Shown piece after piece: positions 50,948 to 61,674 of a DNA stretch of 64,000 nucleotides; position 1 is the stretch's first letter, and every line of letters begins with the position of its first letter. Under the pieces are notes generated by a model that had not been told where the DNA came from, ran no database searches, and saw only the letters and a program-made list of their open reading frames with translations. Location: contig CM074133.1 of assembly GCA_037178625.1 (NCBI GenBank), forward strand, positions 3,162,001-3,226,000. The letters run 5' to 3'. This DNA comes from Skeletonema tropicum. Lineage: Eukaryota; Bacillariophyta; Thalassiosirophyceae; Thalassiosirales; Thalassiosiraceae. The translations under genes and the position numbers were made by a program.

Positions 50948-51542
50948 TGGAGCGGCTCTATAATGGATGTGGATACGTCACGCACAGTCGCAGGTATCCG
51001 TGCAGCTCATTTGTGGTTATATCTTTGGCCGTGGAGTGAAACTGAATAAATAGAAAAGAGGAGGAAAAGTTCAAACTCTACTAGATGAGGATGGAATCCT
51101 AGCTGTACAGAAAGTGGATATTGGAGCAGAAGTGAAGTGGTGTGATTGGGAAAGAATTGTGTCTTGAGAACTTTGTGATGAGGGAAGAGAACGTTTTGGG
51201 ATTGAGTTGATGGCCTAAAGTGAATATAAAATAGCTTTGAAGTGGTAAATTATGTCAATTTCGTTGATAGTTGGCTGGCTGTTCACCTAGAGTGGTGGTG
51301 GTGGCTTGCTTCATTGGCATTGGCAGCGGCAGGGTACGTGGTTGGATCGGAACAGATCAAACAACTGAGGGACAATTAATAGGTAGCTGATCGGATTTTG
51401 ACTGCTGCAGGGTGCAGGCGTATGTATCATCTTCATTCTTTGCACAGTTTACTCAGTAGTAGTAAGATAGATGTGTATGATATTATGTGGCTACCACGAG
51501 TTGTGTCATTTTTGCTATTGTGGGTCGCGAAGAAAAGTCGTG
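50948..51542. repeat. Tandem-duplicated flank including J-domain gene 5' fragment
   Basis: 50948-51250 matches 54088-54450 (3' flank of the next MYND copy). 51290-51542 matches 49596-49835 (signal-peptide codons and promoter of the J-domain gene), e.g. GAGCAGATCAAACA / GAACAGATCAAACA and GGCTACCACGAGTTGTGTCA. This shows that the duplicated unit was [J-domain 5' end - promoter - MYND gene - 3' flank]. Confidence 0.75.
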
Positions 51543-51545
51543 TAA

Positions 51546-52943
51546 GGGCCTTCCTATTGTGCTCGCCACGCCCGGTTTTACACCCGCCCGCCTAACGGTT
51601 ATTTACAGCCGACAGCACATCAGACATCAGATCACCTAAAATAATGGCTTCCCAGTTGCCTAACAAATACTAATGGCTCATTTATTACTATCTTCCGCCC
51701 ATTTATACGACCTCCTCCTAACATTCATTACTAACGACAATAAGGATTGGTCTTTTACGTGAACGAAAGCAGGAGGTAAACGTGACGTGCAGCGCAAAAC
51801 ATGACGATTGACGATGAGCATGAATATGATTTAAATTATCAAGCCAGAAGCGAAGAGGTGCAGCTGACGGAGGCATTGCCGTATTGATTGTATAATTGCA
51901 GAAACGGCAGCCTCTAACCATCGGAGGAGAGTATCGGGTGCTCAGACGGTATAAAGAGACAGCGGCTTGATATCGATGATTATTTGTGCCGAATAATATT
52001 GGGTATCTTGGAAAAAGACAGCTTCTGGAACCTCCTCCTCATATTATTGAGGATCATATCCGAACTACAGGCGAGAATAGAACCAATTGAGATGTTCCCA
52101 ATGGTGATTTATTTGTTAGTTGCTGGTTTAATAGTCATTATCTAAGAACTAGACTACTCTATATAATAATGACGTGGTGGCACCATAATTATTCTTCCCT
52201 TCCCTATCGCATAAATATGAATGATAATCCGTCAACTGTCTAGTATATGATCACAGATGAGTATATGTACTGTCAATGATTGTTTGATTCTTCGTAAATT
52301 GGCTTATTGTTGCGTTTATCATATTATTTGTTGCCCGATGTTTTTGCACAATAATTTGAAGTATGCCGTTTAAAGACATATCTGTCACATAAATGGGGTT
52401 CCATTGAGAGGTTTAATGATCATCTCATGGATATAATCGGCGGTCGATAAGGGAACAGCTTCAATCACCAGTATCACTAAATGGATGGACGAAGAGGATG
52501 GAATAATGTTGATGCGGCAGATCTTTATGAGGGGATTGGCGACTCGTTATTTCAATAATAAGGACGGCGACGATATTGTGCTACCTCCAATACCTTCCAT
52601 AGACGACATCTATTTGATCCTCACACAATATACCAAGAGATATGTTCAACATTGCAAGTAGATGCCTTGTTTTGGGGCGGATGTCATGATTATTGTTGTT
52701 GAAAGAGTGATGGAAAAGATCTTTTCATGGGGAGGTTTAGATCTAAAGCAAGACGGGTCGTCTAAAATAATAGTTTGATATGAGCAAACCAGGAGCGGGC
52801 ACGCCCGGTCCGGTTCGTGACAGGATTTCATTCACGAACCGGAGTCGACCGACCCGCTTTTTGACCGTTTTTTTACCGTTGACGGCCGTTTATCAAAAAC
52901 GGGCGGGTGTAAAACCGGGCGTGCGAGCACAATAGGAAGGCCC
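51546..52943. mobile_element. PIF/Harbinger-like non-autonomous element, 1.4 kb
   Basis: TIRs of about 45 bp start GGGCCTTCCTATTGTGCTCG at both ends (one base indel thereafter), continuing CGCCCGGTTTTACACCCGCC. The flanking TAA is duplicated (51543-51545 and 52944-52946). A GG(G/C)-start TIR with a TWA duplication is typical of PIF/Harbinger. The flanks GCGAAGAAAAGTCGTG and GTCGCAATGATGGTGGACTC correspond to an uninterrupted paralogous site at 49811-49850. No transposase or Myb-like ORF was found in the interior. Confidence 0.9.
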
Positions 52944-53169
52944 TAAGTCGCAATGATGGTGGACTCCCGTTGTGTTTTCCACTACACTTGCTCGCTTGCA
53001 TGCAGAGTATCTATACACACGCCAACAACACAATACCATCCACACGAATATTATTTTCATCTTGAGAGCAGGGAGCAGGTAGGATAATGATCGATATCTC
53101 TAGAGAGGATAGAAGAGACAATAACTGTTATCTCGACAGACGTAGATTCAAATAATAATCGCTGTCATT

Positions 53170-54087
53170 ATGAGTGCAGATGATAAAAGTAACAATGAGG
53201 TGGATAATGCGGCGGTAGACACATCATTATTTTGTGGTTCGTGCGGCATTGCTGAAAATGACGACGTCAAATTGAAGAAATGCAACGGTTGCTATCTCGT
53301 TCGTTATTGCAGCGCTAACTGCCAGACAGAGCATTGGTTGAAACACAAAAAAGCATGCAAAAAACGAGCGGCTGAATTACGTGATGAAATTTTATTCAAA
53401 CAGCCAGAGGGTAGCTGTCTTGGGGATTGTCCGATCTGCATGCTCCCTCACCCGTTTGAACCGGAAAAAACAGTAACGACAGGATGCTGCAGCAAAGAGA
53501 TTTGTAAAGGCTGCTTTCGTGCCAATCTGAAGCGAGAGGATGAAATGAGGTTGGAACATAAGTGTCCATTTTGTCGGCGCCTTGCACCATACACGACGGC
53601 AGAAGCTGACCGATACCAAAGGAAACGAGCTGAGGCAAATGATCCAGTTGCACTAAGAGAAGTGGGAACACAACGCTGTGAGGATGGGGATTATAAAGGT
53701 GCATTTGAATATTGGACAAAGGCAGCCAAATCGGGTGATGTTTTGGCGCATTATCAATTATCGGTTATGTATTACTTTGGCCAGGGTGTCGAAAAGGACA
53801 AGAAAAAGAGACTTCATCACTTGGAACAGGCAGCCATTGGAGGAAATCCAGAAGCCAGGAACAATGTTGGTCACATTGAGTTAGAGAATGGCAGGCTCGA
53901 TAGAGCAATAAAGCATTGGATCATCGCTGCCAAACTTGGAGAAAGCAAATCAATGGCATTACTCAAGAACGCATACAGGAGTGGATTGGTCAGTAAGGAA
54001 GACTTAGCCACCACTCTTCGTGCACATCAGGCTGCTGTGGATGCAACGAAAAGTCCTCATAGGGAGGCGGTTGAAGAAGCTCTATAA
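53170..54087 (+). CDS. MYND / RING-like / Sel1-repeat protein
   Basis: 305 residues (MSADDKSNNEVDNAAVDTS...). MYND ligands complete (CGSCGIAEN, CNGCYLVRYCSANC, HKKAC). RING-like finger CPICMLPHPFE, TGCCSKEICKGC, CPFCRR. Sel1 repeats (AFEYWTKAAKSGDVLAHYQL, YYFGQGVEKDKKKRLHHLEQ, LDRAIKHWIIAAKLG) and C-terminus LRAHQAAVDATKSPHREA. It is the intact sister of the pseudogene at 50020, produced by tandem duplication and separated from it by a PIF/Harbinger-like insertion. Shared 5' leader (GATCGATATCTCTA, ACAGACGTAG.TTCAAATAAT). Confidence 0.9.
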   Translation: MSADDKSNNEVDNAAVDTSLFCGSCGIAENDDVKLKKCNGCYLVRYCSANCQTEHWLKHKKACKKRAAELRDEILFKQPEGSCLGDCPICMLPHPFEPEKTVTTGCCSKEICKGCFRANLKREDEMRLEHKCPFCRRLAPYTTAEADRYQRKRAEANDPVALREVGTQRCEDGDYKGAFEYWTKAAKSGDVLAHYQLSVMYYFGQGVEKDKKKRLHHLEQAAIGGNPEARNNVGHIELENGRLDRAIKHWIIAAKLGESKSMALLKNAYRSGLVSKEDLATTLRAHQAAVDATKSPHREAVEEAL

Positions 54088-55220
54088 TGGATGTGATGGA
54101 TACGTCACAGTCGCAGGTGTCAGCCACATACTACAGCTTTTGTGGTTATTAGGAGTATATCTTTGGCAGTGGTATTAAACTGAACAGAAAAGTGGATGAA
54201 AAGGTCAAACTATAGAAGATGATGGAGTTATAGCTGTACGGAAAGTTGCATTGGCGAGGCAGCTTCTTCTTTATAAGAGATTGGAGCAGAAGTGAAGTGG
54301 TGTGATTCGGAAGGAATGGTGATTGAGAACTTAATTTGAGGTGAGGCAAGAAAGCGCTCTGGGAAGAAACAATATGATTGCCTGGGTAGTGAATAAAATA
54401 GATTGAACTGGTAGATTATGTCAATCTCGGTGAAAAGAGTTGGCTGGCTGTTCATGTAGTGGTGTTGGTTCGTCTTCATTGACAGCGGTACGATATGTAG
54501 TGGTTGGATCGGAACAGATCAAACAACTAAGGGAAAAATAGGGTGGCCACCTACTATGAGCTACAGAGAGCGGTATTATTGACGCAACAGACAATGGCAC
54601 AACACCTCCCGCACCGACTCTTCATCTGTAATCACAATAACTGGAGGAGGAGGGCTCCTCCAATCCAACATGCAACTCCTCCCATTCGCAATCAGTCCAC
54701 TCTCGGAGTCATCGGCCCTCCAATGAATCGCTTCCTCTTCGGCAAAAGCCCACCACAACCCACAAACAACTGTGCACAAAATCGATCTCTCCGAATTCCC
54801 CAACGCCTTCCGCATGGCCACTCAGACATACTCCCTCAAAACACCATTCACCCCACCATCGTCCAACAATCAGACAACATCTGGAAATCAAATCAAGCCA
54901 AATACCACTACAGCGGCTCATACAAAAGCCCAGACCTATCCACCTACTACACCCAACTCTTTGGCAGAGAAGTTGTCGTCATCCAGCACTAGTTGCCACG
55001 ATGAACACCTCTACATACTCGTTACTCAATTATAATAGGTGATAAGACTATGTACTTCGGACCGGCTTAGCCAATACTTCTGTCCACTAGGAGATTTCAC
55101 ATTCACCTAAACTTTCCCCAGAGACAGCCCTACCACAATGAACAACCGCGTGCGTATCAAATAACCTAAAACCCATCAGCCCTGGCATTCGCGATTCACG
55201 ATTCACGAACTATGACCAAG
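54088..55220. other. Intergenic with short overlapping ORFs, no clear gene
   Basis: 54088-54540 is the duplicated MYND 3' flank ending in a small third remnant of the J-domain gene 5' region. ORFs at 54543-54992 and 54772-55035 overlap in different frames. Pro/Thr/Ser-rich segments (DLSEFPNAFRMATQTYSLKT) could be exon remains of a gene I do not recognise. Support is weak. Confidence 0.4.
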
Positions 55221-55222
55221 TA

Positions 55223-55767
55223 CAGGGAAACTCCGCGAACTATCCACCTACTCGGCTTATACCCACCCTCGAAATTACAGCCTAGCCAAAGTATTTATAC
55301 CCACCTCCTCCGGTTTCAACCAGTAGGTGACTTAGTAAGGCGACCAATAGGGGGACAAATAAACAAAATGGACATTGCTCCCTGACCGCTCTCATCAGAC
55401 GCTGCGAGGTAGCTTCCGGCGGAGCTCGCCGCTCCCCCGGTTTCAACCAGTTACGCAGCATGACTTTTTATTATTGAGTGCTCGCTGTTTAATTTCAACC
55501 CACAGGCAGTCGAAACGCATTGGAGGAGGTGGTTCAAAAGCATTGGCATTGGAGGGTGGACAATTCAACGGACGCTTTCCCGATTTTAAACAAGATCCAA
55601 CTGCAGAATTGGATCCAGCTCCGCATCTATCAACGCACAACATCATGAAGGTGGTGGTTGCGGAGGGGGCGGGGACTCAGGGGTGAAAACTCAAGTTATA
55701 CCCACCTAGAGCAGGCTAGCCAAAAATTTTATACCCAGGGGGGGGTATAGTTCGCGGAGTTTCCCTG
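55223..55767. mobile_element. MITE with 21-bp TIRs and TA duplication
   Basis: The ends are inverted repeats starting CAGGGAAACTCCGCGAACTA. TA flanks both sides (55221-55222, 55768-55769). Internal TATACCCACC motifs repeat near both ends. 545 bp, no coding capacity. The TA duplication suggests a Tc1/mariner-type relative; an 8-bp duplication was looked for and not found. Confidence 0.8.
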
Positions 55768-55769
55768 TA

Positions 55770-56072
55770 ACAGAAATAACCTAAAGCCCCATGGGCCCAC
55801 ACACAAGTAAGTTTACCATCAACAGAGATGTTTTTATGACATTCATGAGGAGCACTTGCCTAGCACTTGCTCTAGAGACAGATTCAGGTAAATATATATA
55901 ACTTCCGAGACAAGTTTGCCACTCGCTCAACTTAAATTGAAGTAAGAAGGACGTGGCTACGCCCGCCCCAGTACACATCACAGACGGTAAAAGTATTCAA
56001 TCCATGCTTACAGCAGTAAGGTCATTCATCATTGTAATTGTAGATAAGTAGGGAACAGACATTATCTGTGTA
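55770..56072. other. Intergenic, upstream of fusion gene
   Basis: No gene seen. Presumed promoter of the VOC/CKX-like fusion gene, into whose upstream region the MITE has inserted. Confidence 0.4.
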
Positions 56073-59000
56073 ATGGTAATAATCAATGCCAATGCAAACG
56101 GCCATGAGGCCACCTTCAATTTCAATAATGGTAATGGTGTTGGAGAGGATAATATAACAGAAATTTTAAAGTACGTTAATGGTGTTGGAGAGGATACCGA
56201 AGAAGTAAAATCCTTTAAGCAATTGAAACTGAAAAAAGAGCAAGAGAGAAGCATTGGCAATGGCGAAAGCAAAAAATCTCTACCCCATGTCCATGCCCAA
56301 TATCAACATCCGATCCAACTAAAGAAATTAGATCACTACACTCTAATATGCAAATCATCCAAACAGATATCTGATCATCATTGCAACATTCTTGGCTTCA
56401 CGTTGGATAAGATTCAACCTATCAATTCGGGCACTGCTCCCGAAGGTGAAATTGATATGTTGAATTATATTTTACATCCTCCTGCCAACAAGGATATGGT
56501 CATGGTTGTCTGAGGGATTGAATGATAGGACCGTCTTTCGGAAGTATATGAAGAGTTTTGGAGAGGGTGTACACCATCTTGGTGAGTATCATATGATTCT
56601 TGTTAACTAGCTGTATGCATCGTAATGATATTCTCTGCATATGTGAGTCTAACCTAGCGTCCGACCTTGGAAATCACAGCCTTTGAGGTTGATGACGTAG
56701 ATTCTGCATTTGCGTACATCAAAGAGGCTGGCGTACAAACAACCTCAGAACGAGTAACTACAGACATGCTCAGTGGACTGAAGCAATTTTTCATTCTACC
56801 TTGTCATGCAGGGTTCTTCATTGAACTGATTGAGCGGCCTAAGAATGTTAGTGGTGGAGAAGAAGACGAAGGAAACGTCCATAATCGTCATGATGAATCG
56901 GCTCAAAGATTCTCAGACGGGAATATGGCGGAACTTGCCCAGTCAATTGGTGCGTTTGTTGAGGATGACTCAAGTCCTCTAGGAAAAGTGAGTGAAGGTG
57001 AAGAAGATACGAGTACTCAAGCTCAAGGGTATTCAGATTACAGATTTGCTGTTGGGTCCGTTGCAGCTGCTGAAATTTGTATTCAGGATATTGCCAAAGC
57101 AGCAGACTTTCTCACTCGTGTGCTAAGATTCCGTATGATACGCAATACTGGTGACAAGATACATCTCTGTCTTCGTGGCAGCTCTAGCGATGTTGCAAAC
57201 GATGTCAGTATTTTCCTCGTACAGGCTAATGCTATCAAGGAAGAGAGGCAAGTGACAATGATGTTCAATGCATCAGCAGTTATGGCTGAGAGTAGACCTG
57301 ACTTCATCGAGTACAAAAGGGATGGCTTGAACGGAAGAATGCTTTCTGAACAGTATTTCTCGTACAAGGTTGTACTTCTATCTTCGGTCCCCTACTTTCC
57401 AGTTGTAACGCCATATGAAGAGAACGGATTGGCTGTGGATATCCAAGCCGAAATGAAGACGGTAGTGGATTACTTAGCCAATCCTTCGAACTTGCCAAAT
57501 TGGACGGGACATAAAGCCATTCACTTTTCAAAGCAAAGGACTTCCTGGGTAGAGTCGCGGAAGGGCCCTGAAGGACAACTTGTTGATTATAACCTCCATA
57601 TCAGCGTGGAAGAAGATGCAAATGTGATTTTCTCTTGGCCAGATCTTGATGTAAAAGTTATGTTCCGCTGCACTGAAAAGGCTCCCGGCTGCACGATGGT
57701 ATGTGTTACATTGCCACCATCGATCACACCTGAGCGTCGTTTGGCAAAAATGAAGCGAATTGTTGCGTTGGAGCTGGATATTCTGAAAGCTATTTTTGAA
57801 GGTAATGCCTTGGAGTTTATATCTGATCGACACTACTGTCATATCCAAGACTACCACTTGAGTTTGTATGGAGCAGATTTAGCACCCATTCTACCGGAGA
57901 ATGTTTCTGATGAGTTCGGCTTCAGAGGAGAAATCTTACGGTCGGGAAGTTTACTTGAGAAGATGTCTACAGACTTTGCTTTGACTATTACAAGTCGGCC
58001 CGAAGCTGTTCTGCGACCTTCCAATCTTGAGGATGTTGCAGCAGCTGTCAAAATTGCAAATGAATTGCATATCCCTTTAGCTGCGAGAGGCTCTCAAGTT
58101 TCACATAGTGCGGGCGGGCAAGCGCAAGCAAACAATGGCATTCTCGTCGATATGTCATGTCTTTCATCAGTGGATTTTATCGATAATGACAGTGCAGTAA
58201 AGTGCGGCCCAGGTACGTTTTGGGATGAAGTCATTCGTCAGACTCTCCGAAAAGGCTTGATGCCGCCTGTAATTAATGATTACCAATACTTGTCAGTCGG
58301 AGGAACTATTTCAATGGGTGGTATTGGCTTTGTGTCTCATCAGTATGGCTTGCAAGCAGCATATGTTAAGGAGATGGATGTAATCACAGGACGTGGAGAT
58401 ATTGTGACATGTACGAGTGATATCAACAAAGATCTGTTCGATTGCTGGTAAGCTGTTTTGCTCTTTCGAGACTTCACCTTCGCATTATTTCACGTGTATG
58501 CTTACGAATGTTGTGTTGCTTTTATTTAAAGCCGAGGAGGCTTGGGGCAAGTCGGAATCATCGGATCTGTCACAATTCCTCTGGTCGCAGCCCCGACACA
58601 TATTTCAATATGCAAGCACATTTATAAGGACATTCATGCCTTCGTAGAAGATGTTCAGTTTTTTGTCAATGGCGGGAAAGTTGATATGATACACGCTTTT
58701 TTGAAGCCCTCGACTAGTGTGCCAAAGATTGTTGGAGGTAAACAATTTGAGGCATCCTCGGCAGACTTCCAGTCCGCTATAAAGTTGTGTGAATCGAGAG
58801 GAGATCTTGTCCTCTTTCTGGAATTGGGGCGTTATACATCATCGCCTGAAGCCAATAACAACAAAAGCTTCATGATGCCTCCTCAAACAAGGCACATTTC
58901 TGGTGAGATGTTTCATGAGGTACAGAGCTTCCAAAGTTATATCAAGAAGGACCCCCCAGTCGTCGAAACAAACAACTCTCACGGCAGCGTACCACACCCT

Positions 59001-59531
59001 TCATTTGCAACCTTTATTGATGAAGCTCATGTTGAGCAACTCCTTCAGCATCATATTCAATCAGATATTCGTGGCAATGATGACATGAATGAGATTCTTA
59101 TTATGCCGGTCAAGTCCAACTCAACCATAAAGAAAGGACAGCGTGTACCGCTGTGTCCACTTCCGGATAATTCCGGTCTCTCATTCTTCCTGTTATTTTT
59201 GGGCTCGGTGATAGATGATTCAACCCAGAAAGTCATGACTGAACTCCGCGCACACCACAGGAGCTGTAAGTATGGAGATTGCATAGTCATATCTTTATTC
59301 ATCATACGCAAAACTTACACTCTTGTAATTGCTTCACATACCCTTACAGTGTATCAACTTTCATTAGAACTCGGTGGTAAAAGATACAGCTACGACACAG
59401 TCACCAGTGAAGTCGCTGCTGATGCATGGAAGGAACATTTTGGAGCTGATGTGTGGATGGAGCTTCGTGCAGCCAAGCGTGCATATGACCCCAATCACAT
59501 TTTGTGCCCAGGAATCAAGATGTGGGGGTAG
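56073..59531 (+). CDS. VOC / SRPBCC-like / cytokinin-dehydrogenase-like FAD fusion protein
   Basis: Exons (last base to first base): 56073-56581, 56680-58447, 58532-59265, 59350-59531; introns of 98, 84 and 84 bp restore frame. In order: a VOC (glyoxalase/HPPD-type) domain (LDHYTLICKSSKQISDHHC; GEGVHHLAFEVDDVDSAFAY across intron 1; HAGFFIELIERP); a second, weaker VOC-like part (VAAAEICIQDIAKAADFLTR); an SRPBCC/START-like segment (MKTVVDYLANPSNLPNWTGH); and a flavin domain like cytokinin dehydrogenase: LAARGSQVSHSAGGQAQ (His for FAD), YLSVGGTISMGGIGF, MDVITGRGDIVTC, RGGLGQVGIIGSVTIPL, LVLFLELGRYT, DPNHILCPGIKMW. About 1,065 residues. A one-base shift at about 56512 (VVC TGA GGG) interrupts the first VOC domain. 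Role: oxidase of unknown substrate; the extra domains may bind it. Confidence 0.8.
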
Positions 59532-60005
59532 GGGTAGGGAGCATTGAGCCGCTACTTGTATATTTATACTTGGTACGATACCAAGAAGTGTATAAGCACT
59601 GCTCAGACTCAGACGGATTGTTCGAAAGCTAGAGCTAGAGATGCATTGGACTCGTAGATAACGTGGTTTCGACGAATTTGTAACTGTCACAGCACCTCAT
59701 TAATTGAACTAGGTCAAGATATCATGGAAATGTATTACCACTGCCAGACCGATTGAGCAGGCTGAAGCGATGCAGCTAGCTGAGCCGCTTCGAGTGGTTC
59801 ATTATCTTTGCCTTTTTGACGATAGCAATATATTAGAAACACTGCCCAGACGGAGAACGGAGACGGAGACGGATTGATGTTGCTGCCGTGGAAACGATGA
59901 TTGGACGTCGTAGATTGCCTGCTGATGCTCATTGGGATGGCCGGCAGCATCTCATCAAACTCCTACATCTCCTCGAGATCCTCTCTCCTTGTGATCAGCT
60001 CCCTT
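59532..60005. other. Intergenic, no gene seen
   Basis: No ORF or repeat of note. Confidence 0.45.
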
Positions 60006-60517
60006 GCTACCGGCGGGAAGAAATTGGAACCAGTTCCAGTCTCAAAACTACACACAAAACACTAACAAAATGAACAATGTCATAAACATGGCCATCATAC
60101 TCGACAAAAATACATAGAGCAGCCCCAGCTTAGAATCCCAAACAATATACATTAATTATCTGATGCATAAGAGACTATAATTCGTCGAGATAGAGCACCT
60201 ATCGACGAATTTGGAACCAATAACTGCTATTTTCGAGCTAGAATGACGCATGCCTACGGCATATCTGCATGCCTATGCTGCTGCTGCTATGCAAATATGC
60301 TACGTATAGGGTTGACCAGTGGTTCTATCGGAAGCTATTAGTCTCTACTATCATATTTTGGACGGGGATTGGGTTGGAAGGGCGATATGGACGCGCAGAA
60401 ACACCATTGGAAGGGTGTAGAATCGATGTGTTGTGTTTGTTAGCGTTTTGTGTGGAGATCCGAGTGGTTCCAAATTTTTCGGTACATACATAGTTCCAAT
60501 TTCTTCCCGCCAGTAGC
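60006..60517. mobile_element. MITE-like inverted-repeat element, 512 bp
   Basis: Ends are inverted repeats: GCTACCGGCGGGAAGAAATT at 60006 and GCTACTGGCGGGAAGAAATT read inward from 60517. Similarity continues through TTGGAAC and ACACAAAAC.CTAACAAAA blocks over about 70 bp. No coding capacity. It lies next to the hAT-like element. Confidence 0.75.
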
Positions 60518-60540
60518 TTAGAAAATTACTCAACTAGTAG

Positions 60541-61485
60541 TAGTGTAATGGAATTTCATACGGGTGAAATTTCACAACTGCAACTTTCAGGAAACTTTCA
60601 GGGTGCAATTTGTCACAATTTTGGCCAAAAATGAAATTTCACAAAAGTTTCAGCCATCAGCCATCAACCATCAACCACTTCCACTTTCATGATGACGATG
60701 ATGATGACGATCGTACCAACTCATGGTAGAACTATCCTCTCCCAAAGGTGGAGAATAACTACTTGATGAGCATCACTTGACGTGTTTCCTCTGCGATCCA
60801 AAGTCTCGTGTCTGGAGGGAGGTATTCCACCTGCAGACTAATAAGGCTGCACTTGTGAGAAAGATGGTCGAGTGGTATGTGCCCTTGGATGTGATGGATC
60901 TGATGAGATGCAGAAGAGAGTTATGAAGGATTTTGAGGAGTTTGACACTCAAGCCAATGGCTGGTTTGAATCCTTCGCAGATCCCCTTCCGCAAATTCTA
61001 TCTTTGGAGGAACTGCAAAAAAACAAGTCTTTTGGTATCAAAGATGTGGTAAAGTATGTGGAAACAACCGTTGCTATTTCTGGACGCTTGGGATCGTTTG
61101 AGTGTTATGCAGGGACGTCTGACTTCTATCGCTTGGTTGCTAAGCCTCTGTTGTCTATGGGAACTGTAGGATCCATGGATTGTGAATGTAGGGCCAAACC
61201 TTTGAAGAACACCATTCTTATGAAGGATCAGAATAGGATGTTGGATCCAACTGGTGTTGCACTTCTTCGAGGATACGAGAACCTTCGTCATATCATGCAT
61301 GCAAAGAAGGTGCTTGGAAAGAGGATTGCAGACTCCCTTAACCCTTAACTGGACTCGAGAATGGTGGACAGGGGTGCGTGCGAACAGTGAGGAAAATAAG
61401 CTAGTGACATTTGAAACTGAAATTCCATGACATTTCACCTTGAAACTTCCATGAATTTCAAAAAGGGTGAAATTCCATTACCCTA
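60541..61485. mobile_element. hAT-like element, 945 bp, with transposase-like remnant
   Basis: TIRs start TAGTGTAATGGAATTTC on the left and TAGGGTAATGGAATTTC on the right. An exact 8-bp duplication ACTAGTAG flanks the element (60533-60540, 61486-61493). TAG(T/G)G ends with an 8-bp duplication are typical of hAT transposons. The interior has an ORF remnant (see 60872..61348) and is too short for a full transposase. Confidence 0.88.
60872..61348 (+). pseudogene. Possible transposase remnant in hAT-like element
   Basis: An open frame of 158 codons without an ATG at its start. It includes DVVKYVETTVAISGRLGSFE, LLSMGTVGSMDCECRAKPLK and LLRGYENLRHIMHAKKVLG. A second frame just upstream (VWREVFHLQTNKAALVRKM) may belong to the same ancient protein. 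Assignment to a transposase rests mainly on location inside the TIRs. Confidence 0.45.
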
Positions 61486-61674
61486 ACTAGTAGTAGCTTG
61501 TCCAAGCTTCTTCAGAAGGCTAGAGTTATACCCGTCGGTCCGTCGCGTCCTCGGAGCGGCTCTAGTCCCGTATATTCGTGACTCACCTTTGGAAACGACG
61601 ATTAGCGTGCTTATCCAAAATGGGTGTTTATGTTGTTATTCATATCCATATCATACTTTTTTTGGAGGCAGCTG

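Noticed and set aside
54543..55035. Overlapping ORFs as a novel gene
   Set aside because: Two frames each with partial plausibility, no splice sites joining them convincingly and no recognised domain. Kept only as a gap note.
55223..55767. Assignment of this MITE to hAT because ends start CAGGG
   Set aside because: The eight bases on each side differ (accaagta and taacagaa); only TA is duplicated.
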